From NCBI GenBank assembly GCA_019059635.1, contig JAGVRJ010000008.1:1426001-1490000 (forward strand): 64,000 bases of DNA. Reading direction: 5' to 3'. Origin of the DNA: Proales similis (taxonomy: Eukaryota; Rotifera; Eurotatoria; Ploima; Proalidae). Position 1 is the stretch's first letter; each line of letters starts with the position of its first letter. Shown here one piece after another: positions 19,789-29,171 of the stretch. The notes under the pieces were generated by a model. That model did not search any database. It was not told the DNA's origin and was given only the letters and a program-made list of their open reading frames with translations. Position numbers and translations under genes: made by a program.

Positions 19789-22056
19789 TTATTGGATTGT
19801 GCCAAAACACTGCCGGCGAAACTTGGGATTGAAGAGATAAAGGAGGACCAGATTCTCCAAGTAGCTAATGGTGAGCAGGAATCGCGATATGTCGAACAGC
19901 ATCGGGCAAACTGAGTGATGAGGCGATGCTCTCAAAGAACACAAAGGAAAGAGATTGTGATCGAATGTGAACACAACCAACAAACAGGCGCTCATCATCT
20001 CGGGCATTCTGAACAGGAACGAGAAGAGGCCGTTGAGAATGACCATTTTGGTGATGCGCTTCTCCACTTCTTCCTTGCGCCTTTGCTCATTGTTCTTCCG
20101 AAGCAAGAACAACAGTCGCAAGTCGAGCAGCATGTTGAACACGGTGAACAGAGTTGTTCCGGCCAGAATGTTGAGAAGAAAGGCAAATTTAAGCGCAGCT
20201 CCATGTTCGAACCTATTAAATCCGTCATATTCATACGATTCTGCCAAGATTCTGTCAATAGTGCCCCTATCATTCTCGAAAAGCACCACAATGCTCATAA
20301 GAAGGCATGCTATGAGAAGATAGGCGCTTAATGCTCTTGGCCGCACCTTTCGGAATCGGCTCAAGCGGTCTGTGTTCAAACCGTAGCGGTAGAGAACGAA
20401 CAGGGTATTGCTGATGTTGGCGGCCAGTCGGAAGGTGTTGCCCAAATAGTTCACAATGAACAAGTTGAATCCCCGGGCAAACTTGCTCAGCGCTATTTGG
20501 GGACAGTAAATGCCATTGTACTCAATGCAGGTGACCAGAGGACTGAAAGCGAATATGAGAGCGTGAAAGAGGACGAACCACGAGTTGTAGTAAGTGTAAT
20601 CCCACATGAATCTGCCCTTGTCTGTCAGCTTGTTGCGGCGGTACTCGGGCGACCTCTTGATCCTTCGCAAGGTTCTGATAACCAGGAAGTTGGCAACGAT
20701 GCCAAATACGCAGGTGATCGGGTTGAGCCACACATCGACCAAGTACTTGACGTACTCGAGGTCGAGGACAGTGTCGTATACAGTTCGATAGCTCAACGGC
20801 TTAACTGCTTCAATGAAGCACCTTTGGGCTATCTGGTCAAACTGACACTGCTGACTTAGTTTGAACTTGTCTCTGAAGCAAAGACTAGTGCTAAAGTTTT
20901 GCGGTGCCGAAGAGTCTTGTCGCGTCGATTGGCGGCTCATGATCCAAAACAAGAGACACGTGCAGTTCTGCTGGGCCTCTTTCTCGATAACTTCACCCTC
21001 AAATATGATGTCGAGCGAAAGGAGCTCAATTTGGTAGAATATGCAAAACGAAGAATCGTCGAATGGGCCAAGTTTTTTAGACTCAATCCAACTGATGTAG
21101 GCCAGATAAGTTGAATCATTGAGCCGATTCTTGCTTTGATGTGGCGGATAGTTAATCTCGACCGTCAAAGTCTCTGTCACTCCCCGTAGATTTGTTTCAT
21201 TCAACCAATTCGGATTATTGTGGAAGAATCTTCTCAGTTTGGAAGTTGCCAATCTTAGGCTTATTATTGAGCTCTGCCTCATTGCTTTGGACTCGAACGA
21301 GTTTATCATGCCTTCAAACGTAACTGTCTCGGTTTGACTGAATATCGCAAAGGAAAATATTCGAGTGTCGAACTGGTATCCGTATCCAGACAACAAAAGC
21401 TCAAGCACGAAGCTATCCAGACTTTGATTGGTAGGTCTAAACGCCAGTATATTGTGCGTGACAGTCGAATGAGCCAGGTTAAGGAACGCGATTCCAAACG
21501 ACAGAGCTCTGTTGAATATTTGTGGACATGTGTTCTCATGGTATCGAGTCCCAAGAACAAGATACAAGAACCAAGGTGTCTGATTGCCAAAAGGAATGAA
21601 CCTGGTCAAATCGGAAGGACACTCGTTCAGAGGAGATCCGTAATTGTTTAAAATTTGAAAATCAAAATTGAAGAACATGATTAGAAATTGAGAAGAATTG
21701 CCCAAGAAAGGCAGTTGAAATTCAATCGATAGTCCGGAGATGAGCGACGCGTGTATGAACACGGAAGTAAAGGAGTAGACGGAGCCTAGCAAAGGTGGAA
21801 TGTGCTCATTCAAGTCAGACAGTGCCTCTCCATCGGGCTCAAATTGGCTATTTCGTTCATAGACCAAAGTGACTTGTTTCGATCGGCAATCAACACCCGT
21901 CTGGTTGATGAGATCCAGCTGACTTTGGTCCAAATAGCGATTTCCGACGCTCACTAGTGTGAGATGACAGTCGACGAGAGAAGGGACGACAGGGGCAGGT
22001 TCTTGAAGACTCAAGATGACATCCAATGTGATTACCAATGTGAACGGCAGCAGCAT
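19789..22056 (-). CDS. receptor R3: LRR-like ectodomain GPCR, close paralog of R1
   Basis: Intronless, 755 aa. ATG at 22056 with signal peptide MLLPFTLVITLDVILSLQ and a TATTTA element ~45-50 nt upstream. The architecture is as in R1: CHLTLVSVGNRYL near the start, NTCPQIFNRAL, LRRFFHNNPNWLNETNLR, the cap FCIFYQIE / NCTCLLFW / QCQFDQIAQRC, TM1 near residue 450, TM3 end LYRYGLNTDR, TM6 FRMPEM, and C-terminus LYLFNPKFRRQCF. From ~20504 to 21066 the DNA matches R1 with about two differences over ~560 bp, although the distal ectodomains share only scattered residues. That is expected of recent gene conversion between adjacent genes. ECL3 also differs from R1 (SLRASPHHSV against LNESRYHSV). Confidence 0.92.
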   Translation of the reverse strand: MLLPFTLVITLDVILSLQEPAPVVPSLVDCHLTLVSVGNRYLDQSQLDLINQTGVDCRSKQVTLVYERNSQFEPDGEALSDLNEHIPPLLGSVYSFTSVFIHASLISGLSIEFQLPFLGNSSQFLIMFFNFDFQILNNYGSPLNECPSDLTRFIPFGNQTPWFLYLVLGTRYHENTCPQIFNRALSFGIAFLNLAHSTVTHNILAFRPTNQSLDSFVLELLLSGYGYQFDTRIFSFAIFSQTETVTFEGMINSFESKAMRQSSIISLRLATSKLRRFFHNNPNWLNETNLRGVTETLTVEINYPPHQSKNRLNDSTYLAYISWIESKKLGPFDDSSFCIFYQIELLSLDIIFEGEVIEKEAQQNCTCLLFWIMSRQSTRQDSSAPQNFSTSLCFRDKFKLSQQCQFDQIAQRCFIEAVKPLSYRTVYDTVLDLEYVKYLVDVWLNPITCVFGIVANFLVIRTLRRIKRSPEYRRNKLTDKGRFMWDYTYYNSWFVLFHALIFAFSPLVTCIEYNGIYCPQIALSKFARGFNLFIVNYLGNTFRLAANISNTLFVLYRYGLNTDRLSRFRKVRPRALSAYLLIACLLMSIVVLFENDRGTIDRILAESYEYDGFNRFEHGAALKFAFLLNILAGTTLFTVFNMLLDLRLLFLLRKNNEQRRKEEVEKRITKMVILNGLFSFLFRMPEMMSACLLVVFTFDHNLFPLCSLRASPHHSVCPMLFDISRFLLTISYLENLVLLYLFNPKFRRQCFGTIQ

Positions 22057-22100
22057 TTCGATATGGCTTTTGAGCCTTTGCCGCTTTAAATCAGCCGCTT

Positions 22101-22106
22101 TAAATA
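22101..22106 (-). promoter_or_regulatory. TATA-like box of R3
   Basis: TATTTA(AAG) on the minus strand about 45-50 nt before the R3 ATG, giving a 5' UTR of ~20 nt. Confidence 0.5.
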
Positions 22107-22896
22107 GGCAGACAAGGAATCAAACCTGCTTATCTTATGATTGCTTATCAAAGAGCCCACTCTCAGATTATCCAGACAGGTTTAATCAATTTAAATGCCT
22201 CATTTGAAAGCAATCCTCTTGCTTGCTCATTTCAATTCATTTTCTAACCAACATTCTCAGTTAAATCAATTGAAGATTGATCTGGAATTAGACGATAGGT
22301 CGCATTTAAACCGATCCTCCTTCTCCTCCTTCTCCTCCTCATCAACCTCTATGGGCTGTTCAAACCGCCGTGGAAAAGCCGTTTCAAATAAATCAAATCG
22401 CTTGCTACACGATTTCAATCACTTAAATTGACGTCAAGAAATCGAGTACGAGCAAGGGCTAAAAATGAGGCCTTCGACAATCAGCATTTTGGCCACCCTA
22501 AAACCGCCTGAAAAAGTCGATGTGTGAGAACATTATCTTCCACGCCGACTTCAATGTCGCCAGCACCCTACTGCTGATTAATGGTCTTACAAATGCTTTT
22601 GCAGGCTCGGAAATTTGATTTTTGAAAACAACAAAACAAAAATGAGACCTCATCTTCATCGGCATCTTCAAATACAACTCGCTTGCAATCTAAGTAGCGT
22701 GTCTCTCGAGGGGACCGTGTAGAAGACGAAAACCGCCGTCGTGAGTAAAAAAATCGCTTTATCAATTGCATTCAATTCCTGTTTTTCCGCGCAAAGGTCA
22801 AATAAATGAGGTGAATTTCAGTTAATCATTTGAGTCAAACCTTTTTAGATTGCGAAAAGTGTCCAATTAAAGAATCAATAATGCGTCTTTGGCTGC
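22107..22896. other. spacer between divergent R3 and R4
   Basis: 790 bp with no supported gene. It holds a pyrimidine-rich (TCC)n patch near 22316-22345 and a 21-bp core of the dispersed repeat (22659-22679). Reading frames here are short and have no family features. Confidence 0.5.
22659..22679 (+). repeat. core fragment of the dispersed 43-bp repeat
   Basis: A 21-bp exact match to the central part of the element at 28890-28932 (tcggcatcttcaaatacaac plus t). The flanks are not alike, so it is a partial copy or a chance match. Confidence 0.35.
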
Positions 22897-22903
22897 TATT
22901 TAA
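22897..22903 (+). promoter_or_regulatory. TATA-like box of R4
   Basis: TATTTAA(G) 46 nt upstream of the first ATG of R4 at 22943, supporting that start over the longer open frame. Confidence 0.5.
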
Positions 22904-22942
22904 GCAGATGGAGCCTTGTTGGCAAATGATGAAAACACAAAA

Positions 22943-25213
22943 ATGTTATTTCACGCGTCTTCAGTTGTTTTCATTTTGACCTGCTTTGCAAGCCCAAAAG
23001 CAAGCGCCAATAACTCTGAAACGAGAGCTTCAGTCTGTGCAATTCAATTATGGACCCGAGGCGATCCTCGTGAAATCGATCCACAATTGAGGTTGCTCAA
23101 CCGAACAATCCAAAAATGCCATTCAAAGACCATCAGAGCATTATACACACTTCTAAGCCAGAACGAACCGAGTGGAGAGAGGCTAAGTGAATTCAATCAA
23201 TATTTTCTTCCTCTCCTCGTCCCGGTATCTGGTTTAAAAGCATTACATCTGATTGTTGAAGGTGGAAATGGTTTATCAGTTGACTTTAAAATACCCGACT
23301 TCTTGTCTAGGCCGTCCATCTTCTTAAATCTCATTTTCTTTAATTTTCGGCTCTTGTTCAATGACGGCGCTCAAGCAAACGAGTTTTGCTCTGGCTCATT
23401 AGACACAGGCCCGTTCAGCTATCAATCGCCGATCAATCTGTTGGTTAAAACAATGAATCGATACCATTTGAATACTTGTCCGCTGTTGTTCAGCAGAGCT
23501 TTCATATTTATTTTATCAATACACGAGCTTATCGACTCGGCGGTTAAATTCAACATGCTCACGTTTGAACAAACAAACAGAACTCTGGATAGCAGGGTCA
23601 GTTGGGTGCGGTTCTATGGCTACGGGCTGAGATTCGACTCGAAGCTTTTTGCTCTAGACGTGTTCGGCAAAACACAAAATGTGGTCTTTGGTGGTATGAT
23701 GAATTCATTCGAAGCAGGCGCCTTGAAACAAAGCATGGTGACTTCAATTATGCTAGCAATATCCAGATTGAGAAAATTCTTGCACAACAATCCGCACTGG
23801 CTGAATGAAGTGAACCAAAGAAAAACCGAAAAAATCTTGTTGATAGAATTTCAAAAATACAATCAAGAAACGAGCACAAGTGGTTCCGATATCAGTTACA
23901 TAGGTTGGATCGAGTCAAACAGAACAGACTCATTCGAGGATTCGTCATTCTGCATATTTTATCAGATCGAGCAACACTCGCTCAATGTGTTGTTCTTTGG
24001 TAGACTGATTGAGACCCGGGCAAATGAGGGCTGCTCTTGTCTGTTGCTATGGATAGTCACCGACTATCAGGCCGATAACATATCGTGTTCCAATCAAGCC
24101 CAATTGCGTGAAGAGTGCAAATTTGACAATATGGCCCAAAGGTGCTCGATCGAAACAGTCGAGCCGCTGCACTACAGGACCATCTACGAGACCATTCTCG
24201 ACCTTGAATTCTTCACGTATCTGACCGATGTTTGGCTGACACCAGTCAGCAGTGTGTTGGGCATCTTGGCCAACTTTCTGGTGATCAGCACATTCAGCAA
24301 GATTAACAAGTCACCAGAGTACCGCCGCAAAAAGCTCACAGACAAGGGCAGGTTCATGTGGGTGTACACCTACTACAACTCGTGGTTCGTCCTCTTCCAC
24401 GCGATCACATTCACATGCACTCCACTGGTTACATGCATTGAGCTGTACGGAATTTACTGTTCTCCTTTGGTCACAAAAATATTTTATCGTTACTTTTACT
24501 TGCTTGTTGAAAAGTTCCTGGGCAACACGTTTAGACTGGCGGCGAACATGAGCAGCACTCTGTTTGTGCTCTATCGCTTTGGTCTCAACACAGACAAACT
24601 GGTTCGGTTCCGCAAGCTCAAGCCAAGTAAATCAGTCGCTTGTATTTTCGTTCTTTCCGTGTCAATCAGTGTGATTACTTTGTTTGTGAACGAGAAATTC
24701 ACTGTCAATAGTTTATCGACTCTTGATATTGCGTTCTACATAACCCTCAACTTAGATATTCTCAAATTAGGAATACTACTTAAAACCGCTTATATACTCA
24801 ACACGTTTCTGGTGACCACTGTGTTCACCTTGTTGAACATGGGCATCGACTTGAGACTTTTGTCGCTTATGCGATCGCACAACACTGAAAGACGCAAAGA
24901 AGAGGCGGAGAAGCGCATTACCAAAATGGTCATTCTCAACGGCCTCTTCTCTTTTCTGTTTCGCCTGCCTGAAATGATCTCGGCTACTTCGCTGCTTGTG
25001 TACGCGATTTTTCCCAAATCGTTTCCCGTCTGCTTTCTCTCTGATGCGCACTTTCACTCTGTTTGTCCGATGTTGTTTTCGATTTCGCATTTCCTGCTCA
25101 CAATCAGCTACTTGGAGAACCTTGTGCTTCTCTATTACTTTAATGACAGCTTTCGCAAATATTTTGAATGGCCGCTCAGAACTGCTTGCACCAGACAACA
25201 GACAGGAGGTTAA
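22943..25213 (+). CDS. receptor R4: LRR-like ectodomain GPCR
   Basis: Intronless, 756 aa. The frame is open upstream, but the first ATG is 22943, giving the signal peptide MLFHASSVVFILTCFASPKA. The ectodomain carries the HLNTCPLLFSRAF block, LRKFLHNNPHWLNEVNQRK, EDSSFCIFYQIEQ, GCSCLLLWIV and CKFDNMAQRCSIE. TM1 is near residue 436 (GILANFLVISTF). ICL1 is SPEYRRKKLTDKGRFMW, where 24332-24400 is identical to R6 and R8 at the DNA level. TM3 ends LYRFGLNTDK, TM6 has FRLPEM, and the C-terminus is NLVLLYYFNDSFRKYF, lacking the Asn-Pro of the other members. AATAAA lies ~100 nt after the stop. It is the first plus-strand member and is divergent from R3. Confidence 0.9.
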   Translation: MLFHASSVVFILTCFASPKASANNSETRASVCAIQLWTRGDPREIDPQLRLLNRTIQKCHSKTIRALYTLLSQNEPSGERLSEFNQYFLPLLVPVSGLKALHLIVEGGNGLSVDFKIPDFLSRPSIFLNLIFFNFRLLFNDGAQANEFCSGSLDTGPFSYQSPINLLVKTMNRYHLNTCPLLFSRAFIFILSIHELIDSAVKFNMLTFEQTNRTLDSRVSWVRFYGYGLRFDSKLFALDVFGKTQNVVFGGMMNSFEAGALKQSMVTSIMLAISRLRKFLHNNPHWLNEVNQRKTEKILLIEFQKYNQETSTSGSDISYIGWIESNRTDSFEDSSFCIFYQIEQHSLNVLFFGRLIETRANEGCSCLLLWIVTDYQADNISCSNQAQLREECKFDNMAQRCSIETVEPLHYRTIYETILDLEFFTYLTDVWLTPVSSVLGILANFLVISTFSKINKSPEYRRKKLTDKGRFMWVYTYYNSWFVLFHAITFTCTPLVTCIELYGIYCSPLVTKIFYRYFYLLVEKFLGNTFRLAANMSSTLFVLYRFGLNTDKLVRFRKLKPSKSVACIFVLSVSISVITLFVNEKFTVNSLSTLDIAFYITLNLDILKLGILLKTAYILNTFLVTTVFTLLNMGIDLRLLSLMRSHNTERRKEEAEKRITKMVILNGLFSFLFRLPEMISATSLLVYAIFPKSFPVCFLSDAHFHSVCPMLFSISHFLLTISYLENLVLLYYFNDSFRKYFEWPLRTACTRQQTGG

Positions 25214-25593
25214 ATTTCGAGAGGTTAGATTCAAACTGCAGCTAGTCCAAGTTGAATGGAATATTTTCTTTGCCTTTGTATCTTCTTTCTTATCTAATCG
25301 CTAGTAATTCGTCAATAAAAGAGAGAATCTAGCGAGTTGTGCACAGAGCCCAGTGTGTGCTAGTAAGAAGAGTCAAGAGCAGCATTCGAATTATTGTGTC
25401 TCGATGTCCTCCCCAAGAGCCCTACCAATAATTCACATGTCTGGTTCCCTTTCCTATCCATTTAGCTGATCTGATTAGGTTCCTGCAGGTTTATTTGGTG
25501 AGAAAATGGACCGAGAGATTTTGGTATAAAATTTGGAGGCTGAAATTGAATGAGCCAGATCCAAATGCGCTCTCAACAAAATACTTTACAAGG
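25214..25593. other. convergent 3' ends of R4 and R5
   Basis: 380 bp holding the R4 poly(A) signal (AATAAA near 25313) and, on the minus strand, that of R5 (plus TTTATT near 25491). Nothing else is seen. Confidence 0.5.
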
Positions 25594-27867
25594 TTAAGAA
25601 CTTATTTGCTTTTTGGCGTCTCTTTTCTGATTTCTGAAATGCTTCTTGAAATTGGGATTGAAGAGATAGAGAAGCAACAAGTTCTCAAAGAAGCTCAGTG
25701 TGAGAAGGAATCGCGAGATGTCGAACAGCATCGGGCAAACAGAAATGAAATGAGCCGAAAGGAAAAGGCATACCGGAAAGAAATCTTCTTTGAATCTGTG
25801 AATGATTAGCAAACAAGTGGAGACCATTTCGGGCAGGCGAAACAGAAACGAAAAGAGGCCGTTGAGAATGACCATTTTGGTGATGCGATTTTCCACCTCT
25901 TCCTTTGGTCTATGTGCGTTCTGCTTGCGAAGTAAGGACAGTAATCTCAAATCGACCAATATGTTGAACAAAGTGAACAGCGTTGTGCCCATGAATATGT
26001 TGACTAAATAGGCGATTCGAAGACCTGCTTCGTCTTTTACAATGTACAAGTTCAAATAAATAATATTTTTGAAGTCTTCCTCGAAAAGTTCATCGACAGG
26101 GAACCTGTCATTGATGAAGAGCGTCAACACACTCATGGTAATTGCTGGGATTGAACAAAAGGAAACAAGCTTTCCGGGTCTAATCTTACGGAATCGGTCC
26201 AACCGATCTGTGTTCAAACCGAAGCGAAACAGAACAAACAGGCTCTGGCTGATGTTGGCCATCAGTCTCACCGTGTTACCCACAAAGCTCTGAAACAAAA
26301 GAAAATAGGCCTGGGAGAACTTGCTCAGCGCTATTTGGGGACAGTAAATTCCGGCATATTCAATGCAGGTAGTAAGGGGGCCAAAAGCGAATATAAGGCC
26401 ATGGAAAAGGACGAGCCACGAGTTGTAGTAGGTGTATTCCCACATGAACCTGGCCTTGTCGGTCAACTTGTTCCTTCGGTATTCCGGCGACCTCTTGATG
26501 CTGCGGAATGTCTTGATCACTAAAATGTTGGCAATTACGCTCAAGACACTGCTGACTGGTGTCAACCACACATCGGCCAAGTATTTGACGAATTCAAGGC
26601 CAAAAATGATGTCAAACACGGTTTGATAGCTCAATGATTCTATCTTCTCAATTGAGCATCTCTGAGCCATCTTGTCAAACTGGCACTGTCGGCTTAGATT
26701 AACTCTGTCTCGGACACACAGCCCTAGGTCATCGTAGAAAACTGCTGACAAGTCATTTAGCGCCCAGTAATTGCTGATAAGCCAAAGCAAGAGACACGTG
26801 CAATTCTTTTGTGTCTCCACCTCAATCAGGCGGCCTTCGAGTTTGATGTTCAGAGAGTAGAGCTCTATCTGATAGAATATGCAAAATGATGCATCGTCGA
26901 ATGGATTCGGATGAATAGGATCTGAATAGTATGTTCCGCCATTGCCAGTTGATAAACCGACCATTTGGTCGCTGTCAAAATTTACCTCCAAAGTATCTTG
27001 AACGCGTCTCCGATTGGCATCATTCAGCCAGTGCGGGTTGTTGTGTAGAAACCTTCTTAAGGCGGACGAGTCAAGTCTTATCTCCCTAATCGAACTGTTG
27101 CTCAAAGTATTTCTATCGAATTCTCTGACTATTCCACTAATCCTGACTAATATGGTCTGACTGAATAGTGCCCTAGTAAATATATTGGTATCGAAGATGA
27201 TTTGATAACCGATCAAGTCTAAATTCTCAATTCTCGTGCTCAGTGTCTCATCGGTTGCTCTGAATGTGAGCAGGTTGTGTTTTACGGTCGAATCTACTAG
27301 TTCACTCAAGCCCAGTCCAATAACAGGCGAGTTTCTAAAAATTGTCGCGCACGTGTTCTTGTGGTATTTTATTGCCTGATTAAGATCAATTGTGGTCTGA
27401 TATTTGTGAGACCAAGGTCTGAATACCGGAAAGTCAGAGGAGCAGTTCTCTTGCCGAGTGCCGTCTCGGTTCAAAATTCTGAAATCAAATATCATGAACT
27501 TAATTGTCCAAAGCCAAACCCTTCCCAGATCGGGAAATTTAAAGTCAACCGACAGTCCTCTTGTTTCAACGATGTTCATCTTTATGCGATAAAAATAAGA
27601 AACAGACGCCGCCAAGGGCTGAATATATTCGTTGAACTCCGCCAAGCTCTCGCCTGCCGCTTGTAATTTGTTGATTATTTCATAAGACAAATAAGAAGCG
27701 TTAGATCGGCACGTTTGGGCTGTCGAGTTGATCAGATCCAGTTGATCTTGGCCGAGTTGTCTGTCGCCGAGACTTGATATTTCCAAATAACAAACATCAT
27801 CTTGTGATTCGGCAATGATTGCATTTGCAACCAGAAAAATGAGTATCGTCTTAATTTTTAGCCTCAT
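25594..27867 (-). CDS. receptor R5: LRR-like ectodomain GPCR
   Basis: Intronless, 757 aa. ATG at 27867 with signal peptide MRLKIKTILIFLVANAIIAE. Belongs to the largest subgroup (R5, R6, R8, R9, R10, R12), marked by the ectodomain signature LNRDGT followed by NCSSDFPVFRPW, by LRRFLHNNPHWLNDANRRR, and by FCIFYQIELYSLNIKLEG / NCTCLLLWLISNYWA / QCQFDKMAQRCSIE. TM1 is near residue 436 (SVIANILVIKTF). TM3 ends LFRFGLNTDR, TM6 has FRLPEM, and TM7/H8 is ENLLLLYLFNPNFKKHF. CIEYAGIYC in ECL1 provides two cysteines, and a second pair in ECL3 (PVC...SVC) flanks TM6-TM7. A TATAAAA about 110 nt upstream (27975-27981, minus) may be the promoter. Confidence 0.92.
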   Translation of the reverse strand: MRLKIKTILIFLVANAIIAESQDDVCYLEISSLGDRQLGQDQLDLINSTAQTCRSNASYLSYEIINKLQAAGESLAEFNEYIQPLAASVSYFYRIKMNIVETRGLSVDFKFPDLGRVWLWTIKFMIFDFRILNRDGTRQENCSSDFPVFRPWSHKYQTTIDLNQAIKYHKNTCATIFRNSPVIGLGLSELVDSTVKHNLLTFRATDETLSTRIENLDLIGYQIIFDTNIFTRALFSQTILVRISGIVREFDRNTLSNSSIREIRLDSSALRRFLHNNPHWLNDANRRRVQDTLEVNFDSDQMVGLSTGNGGTYYSDPIHPNPFDDASFCIFYQIELYSLNIKLEGRLIEVETQKNCTCLLLWLISNYWALNDLSAVFYDDLGLCVRDRVNLSRQCQFDKMAQRCSIEKIESLSYQTVFDIIFGLEFVKYLADVWLTPVSSVLSVIANILVIKTFRSIKRSPEYRRNKLTDKARFMWEYTYYNSWLVLFHGLIFAFGPLTTCIEYAGIYCPQIALSKFSQAYFLLFQSFVGNTVRLMANISQSLFVLFRFGLNTDRLDRFRKIRPGKLVSFCSIPAITMSVLTLFINDRFPVDELFEEDFKNIIYLNLYIVKDEAGLRIAYLVNIFMGTTLFTLFNILVDLRLLSLLRKQNAHRPKEEVENRITKMVILNGLFSFLFRLPEMVSTCLLIIHRFKEDFFPVCLFLSAHFISVCPMLFDISRFLLTLSFFENLLLLYLFNPNFKKHFRNQKRDAKKQISS

Positions 27868-28590
27868 TTTCTTATCTCATTTGCTTTTAATGTTGGAATA
27901 GCGAATAACCAAGACGGTACGTTTCAAATGCTCCTGTTCTTAAACATTTGAATTCAAGAAACCATCCAGGTTCGTTTTATAATGTTCTTGGGAAAATGTT
28001 GAGCATTGATCTTTTTCTCAGTCATTTCAATTATACAAATTGACCTTGAGGAATTGAGCACGTTGCAGAACAGCAACGTGTCTGACTATTCAAACAAGAC
28101 TGCTGAATCATTCTTGTTTGAATACTTCAGGGAAATTGGCTACGTTCAGAATCCAATCTGAAAAGAGCACTCTCAGTCGATGAGCCTATTTCTCATTCAA
28201 TCAAATTAGACCAACCCGAGAAAATCAGGCAATACAGTAATAAGTGACTGAAGAATTGTCTAGGGCTAAAAATTGCTTTCATTATTAGAGAGCCTTTCTA
28301 AGACTCAACCCTTTGATTTTTAATCGTTTTGGACGGTGTTTGAAAGAATCAGAGAAAAGGGGACCGAGAAAAGGTTTCCGACATTAAGGGATCTTTGGTG
28401 ACCTTAAGCTCCTTGTGTCCACACCAAAATCCTTCTGTCTCGTTTTCACAAAACTGGACATGCACTAAAATGACAGTCAATAGTGAATTGATTTTTATAA
28501 ACGAATTAATTAACAAAAAAGATTTAAGCAATTCGGTAATCTGAGCCGACATTAAAGAACCGAGTGTGCACTTTGATTATGTCGAAAATG
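27868..28590. other. spacer between R5 and the R7-type remnant
   Basis: No gene supported. It includes the R5 promoter region (TATAAAA on minus at 27981-27975). Confidence 0.5.
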
Positions 28591-28752
28591 CCTCTGGTGT
28601 TCACTCGCTTCGTCCCAGTCCTGTATTTGTTTGTGCAGAGTCTGCTGGGCGACTCGCTCAGACTGATGGCAAACATGACCAATCTGATGTTTGTTCTCTA
28701 CCGCTACGCAGTGAACACCAATTTTAAGAAAGCTTTAACTTCAGCCAGATGA
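28591..28752 (+). pseudogene. internally deleted remnant of an R7-type receptor
   Basis: 54 codons reading PLVFTRFVPVLYLFVQSLLG ... LYRYAVN then directly NFKKALTSAR and a stop. The first part equals the TM3 region of R7 (33498-33623), and the last ten residues equal the R7 C-terminus (34172-34205). The copy therefore lost the ectodomain, TM1 and TM2 upstream, and an internal ~550-bp segment covering TM4-TM7. The junction lies in a short shared aac sequence, as expected for microhomology-mediated deletion. The DNA continues to resemble the R7 3' flank to about 28940. No promoter, signal peptide or complete receptor remains; it cannot encode a working receptor. Confidence 0.85.
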
Positions 28753-28889
28753 GATCGCACTCGACTGATTTTCAAAAAAATAATTTATTTAAAAAACAAA
28801 ATAAAAATCAGAATAAGAAACAGAATTTTGCCAAAATATCGATTTGCCTACCTGATCCGCGATGAATGTTTATTCCTTGCGGATCAAAC

Positions 28890-28932
28890 GTGTTCGGCAT
28901 CTTCAAATACAACTTGGCCGGCTGATATTCGA
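28890..28932 (+). repeat. dispersed 43-bp repeat, copy A
   Basis: The sequence from gtgttcggcatcttc to ggctgatattcga recurs at 34317-34359 (same orientation, inside the duplicated R7-type 3' flank) and inverted at 49801-49843. The core is also at 22659-22679. Confidence 0.6.
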
Positions 28933-29078
28933 CCTTTTACCTATTTCTACATCTCTCAACAGAAAAATTTGAGTTTCGTCCTGTTTTGATCGTGAAAATG
29001 ATGACGACAGTGTCTGTTTTGAGCCCGACTCGGTGTTTTTCAATCATTTCAGGTGAAATTTAGAGAGAAACAGAAATT

Positions 29079-29084
29079 TATAAA
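29079..29084 (+). promoter_or_regulatory. TATA box of R6
   Basis: TATAAA 93 nt upstream of the R6 ATG, in an A-rich context. Confidence 0.4.
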
Positions 29085-29171
29085 CAAAAACAAAATTCAT
29101 TTTTCCGATACAAAACATATTTGCTCAGGTCTTCTGGTCGTCCTCTTGAAGAGCAAATTAAAGAAGAGAAA

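Noticed and set aside
22195-22431. 78-codon frame in the R3-R4 spacer
   Set aside because: Low-complexity Ser/His/Leu composition over a (TCC)n tract, with no family features and no downstream poly(A) signal.
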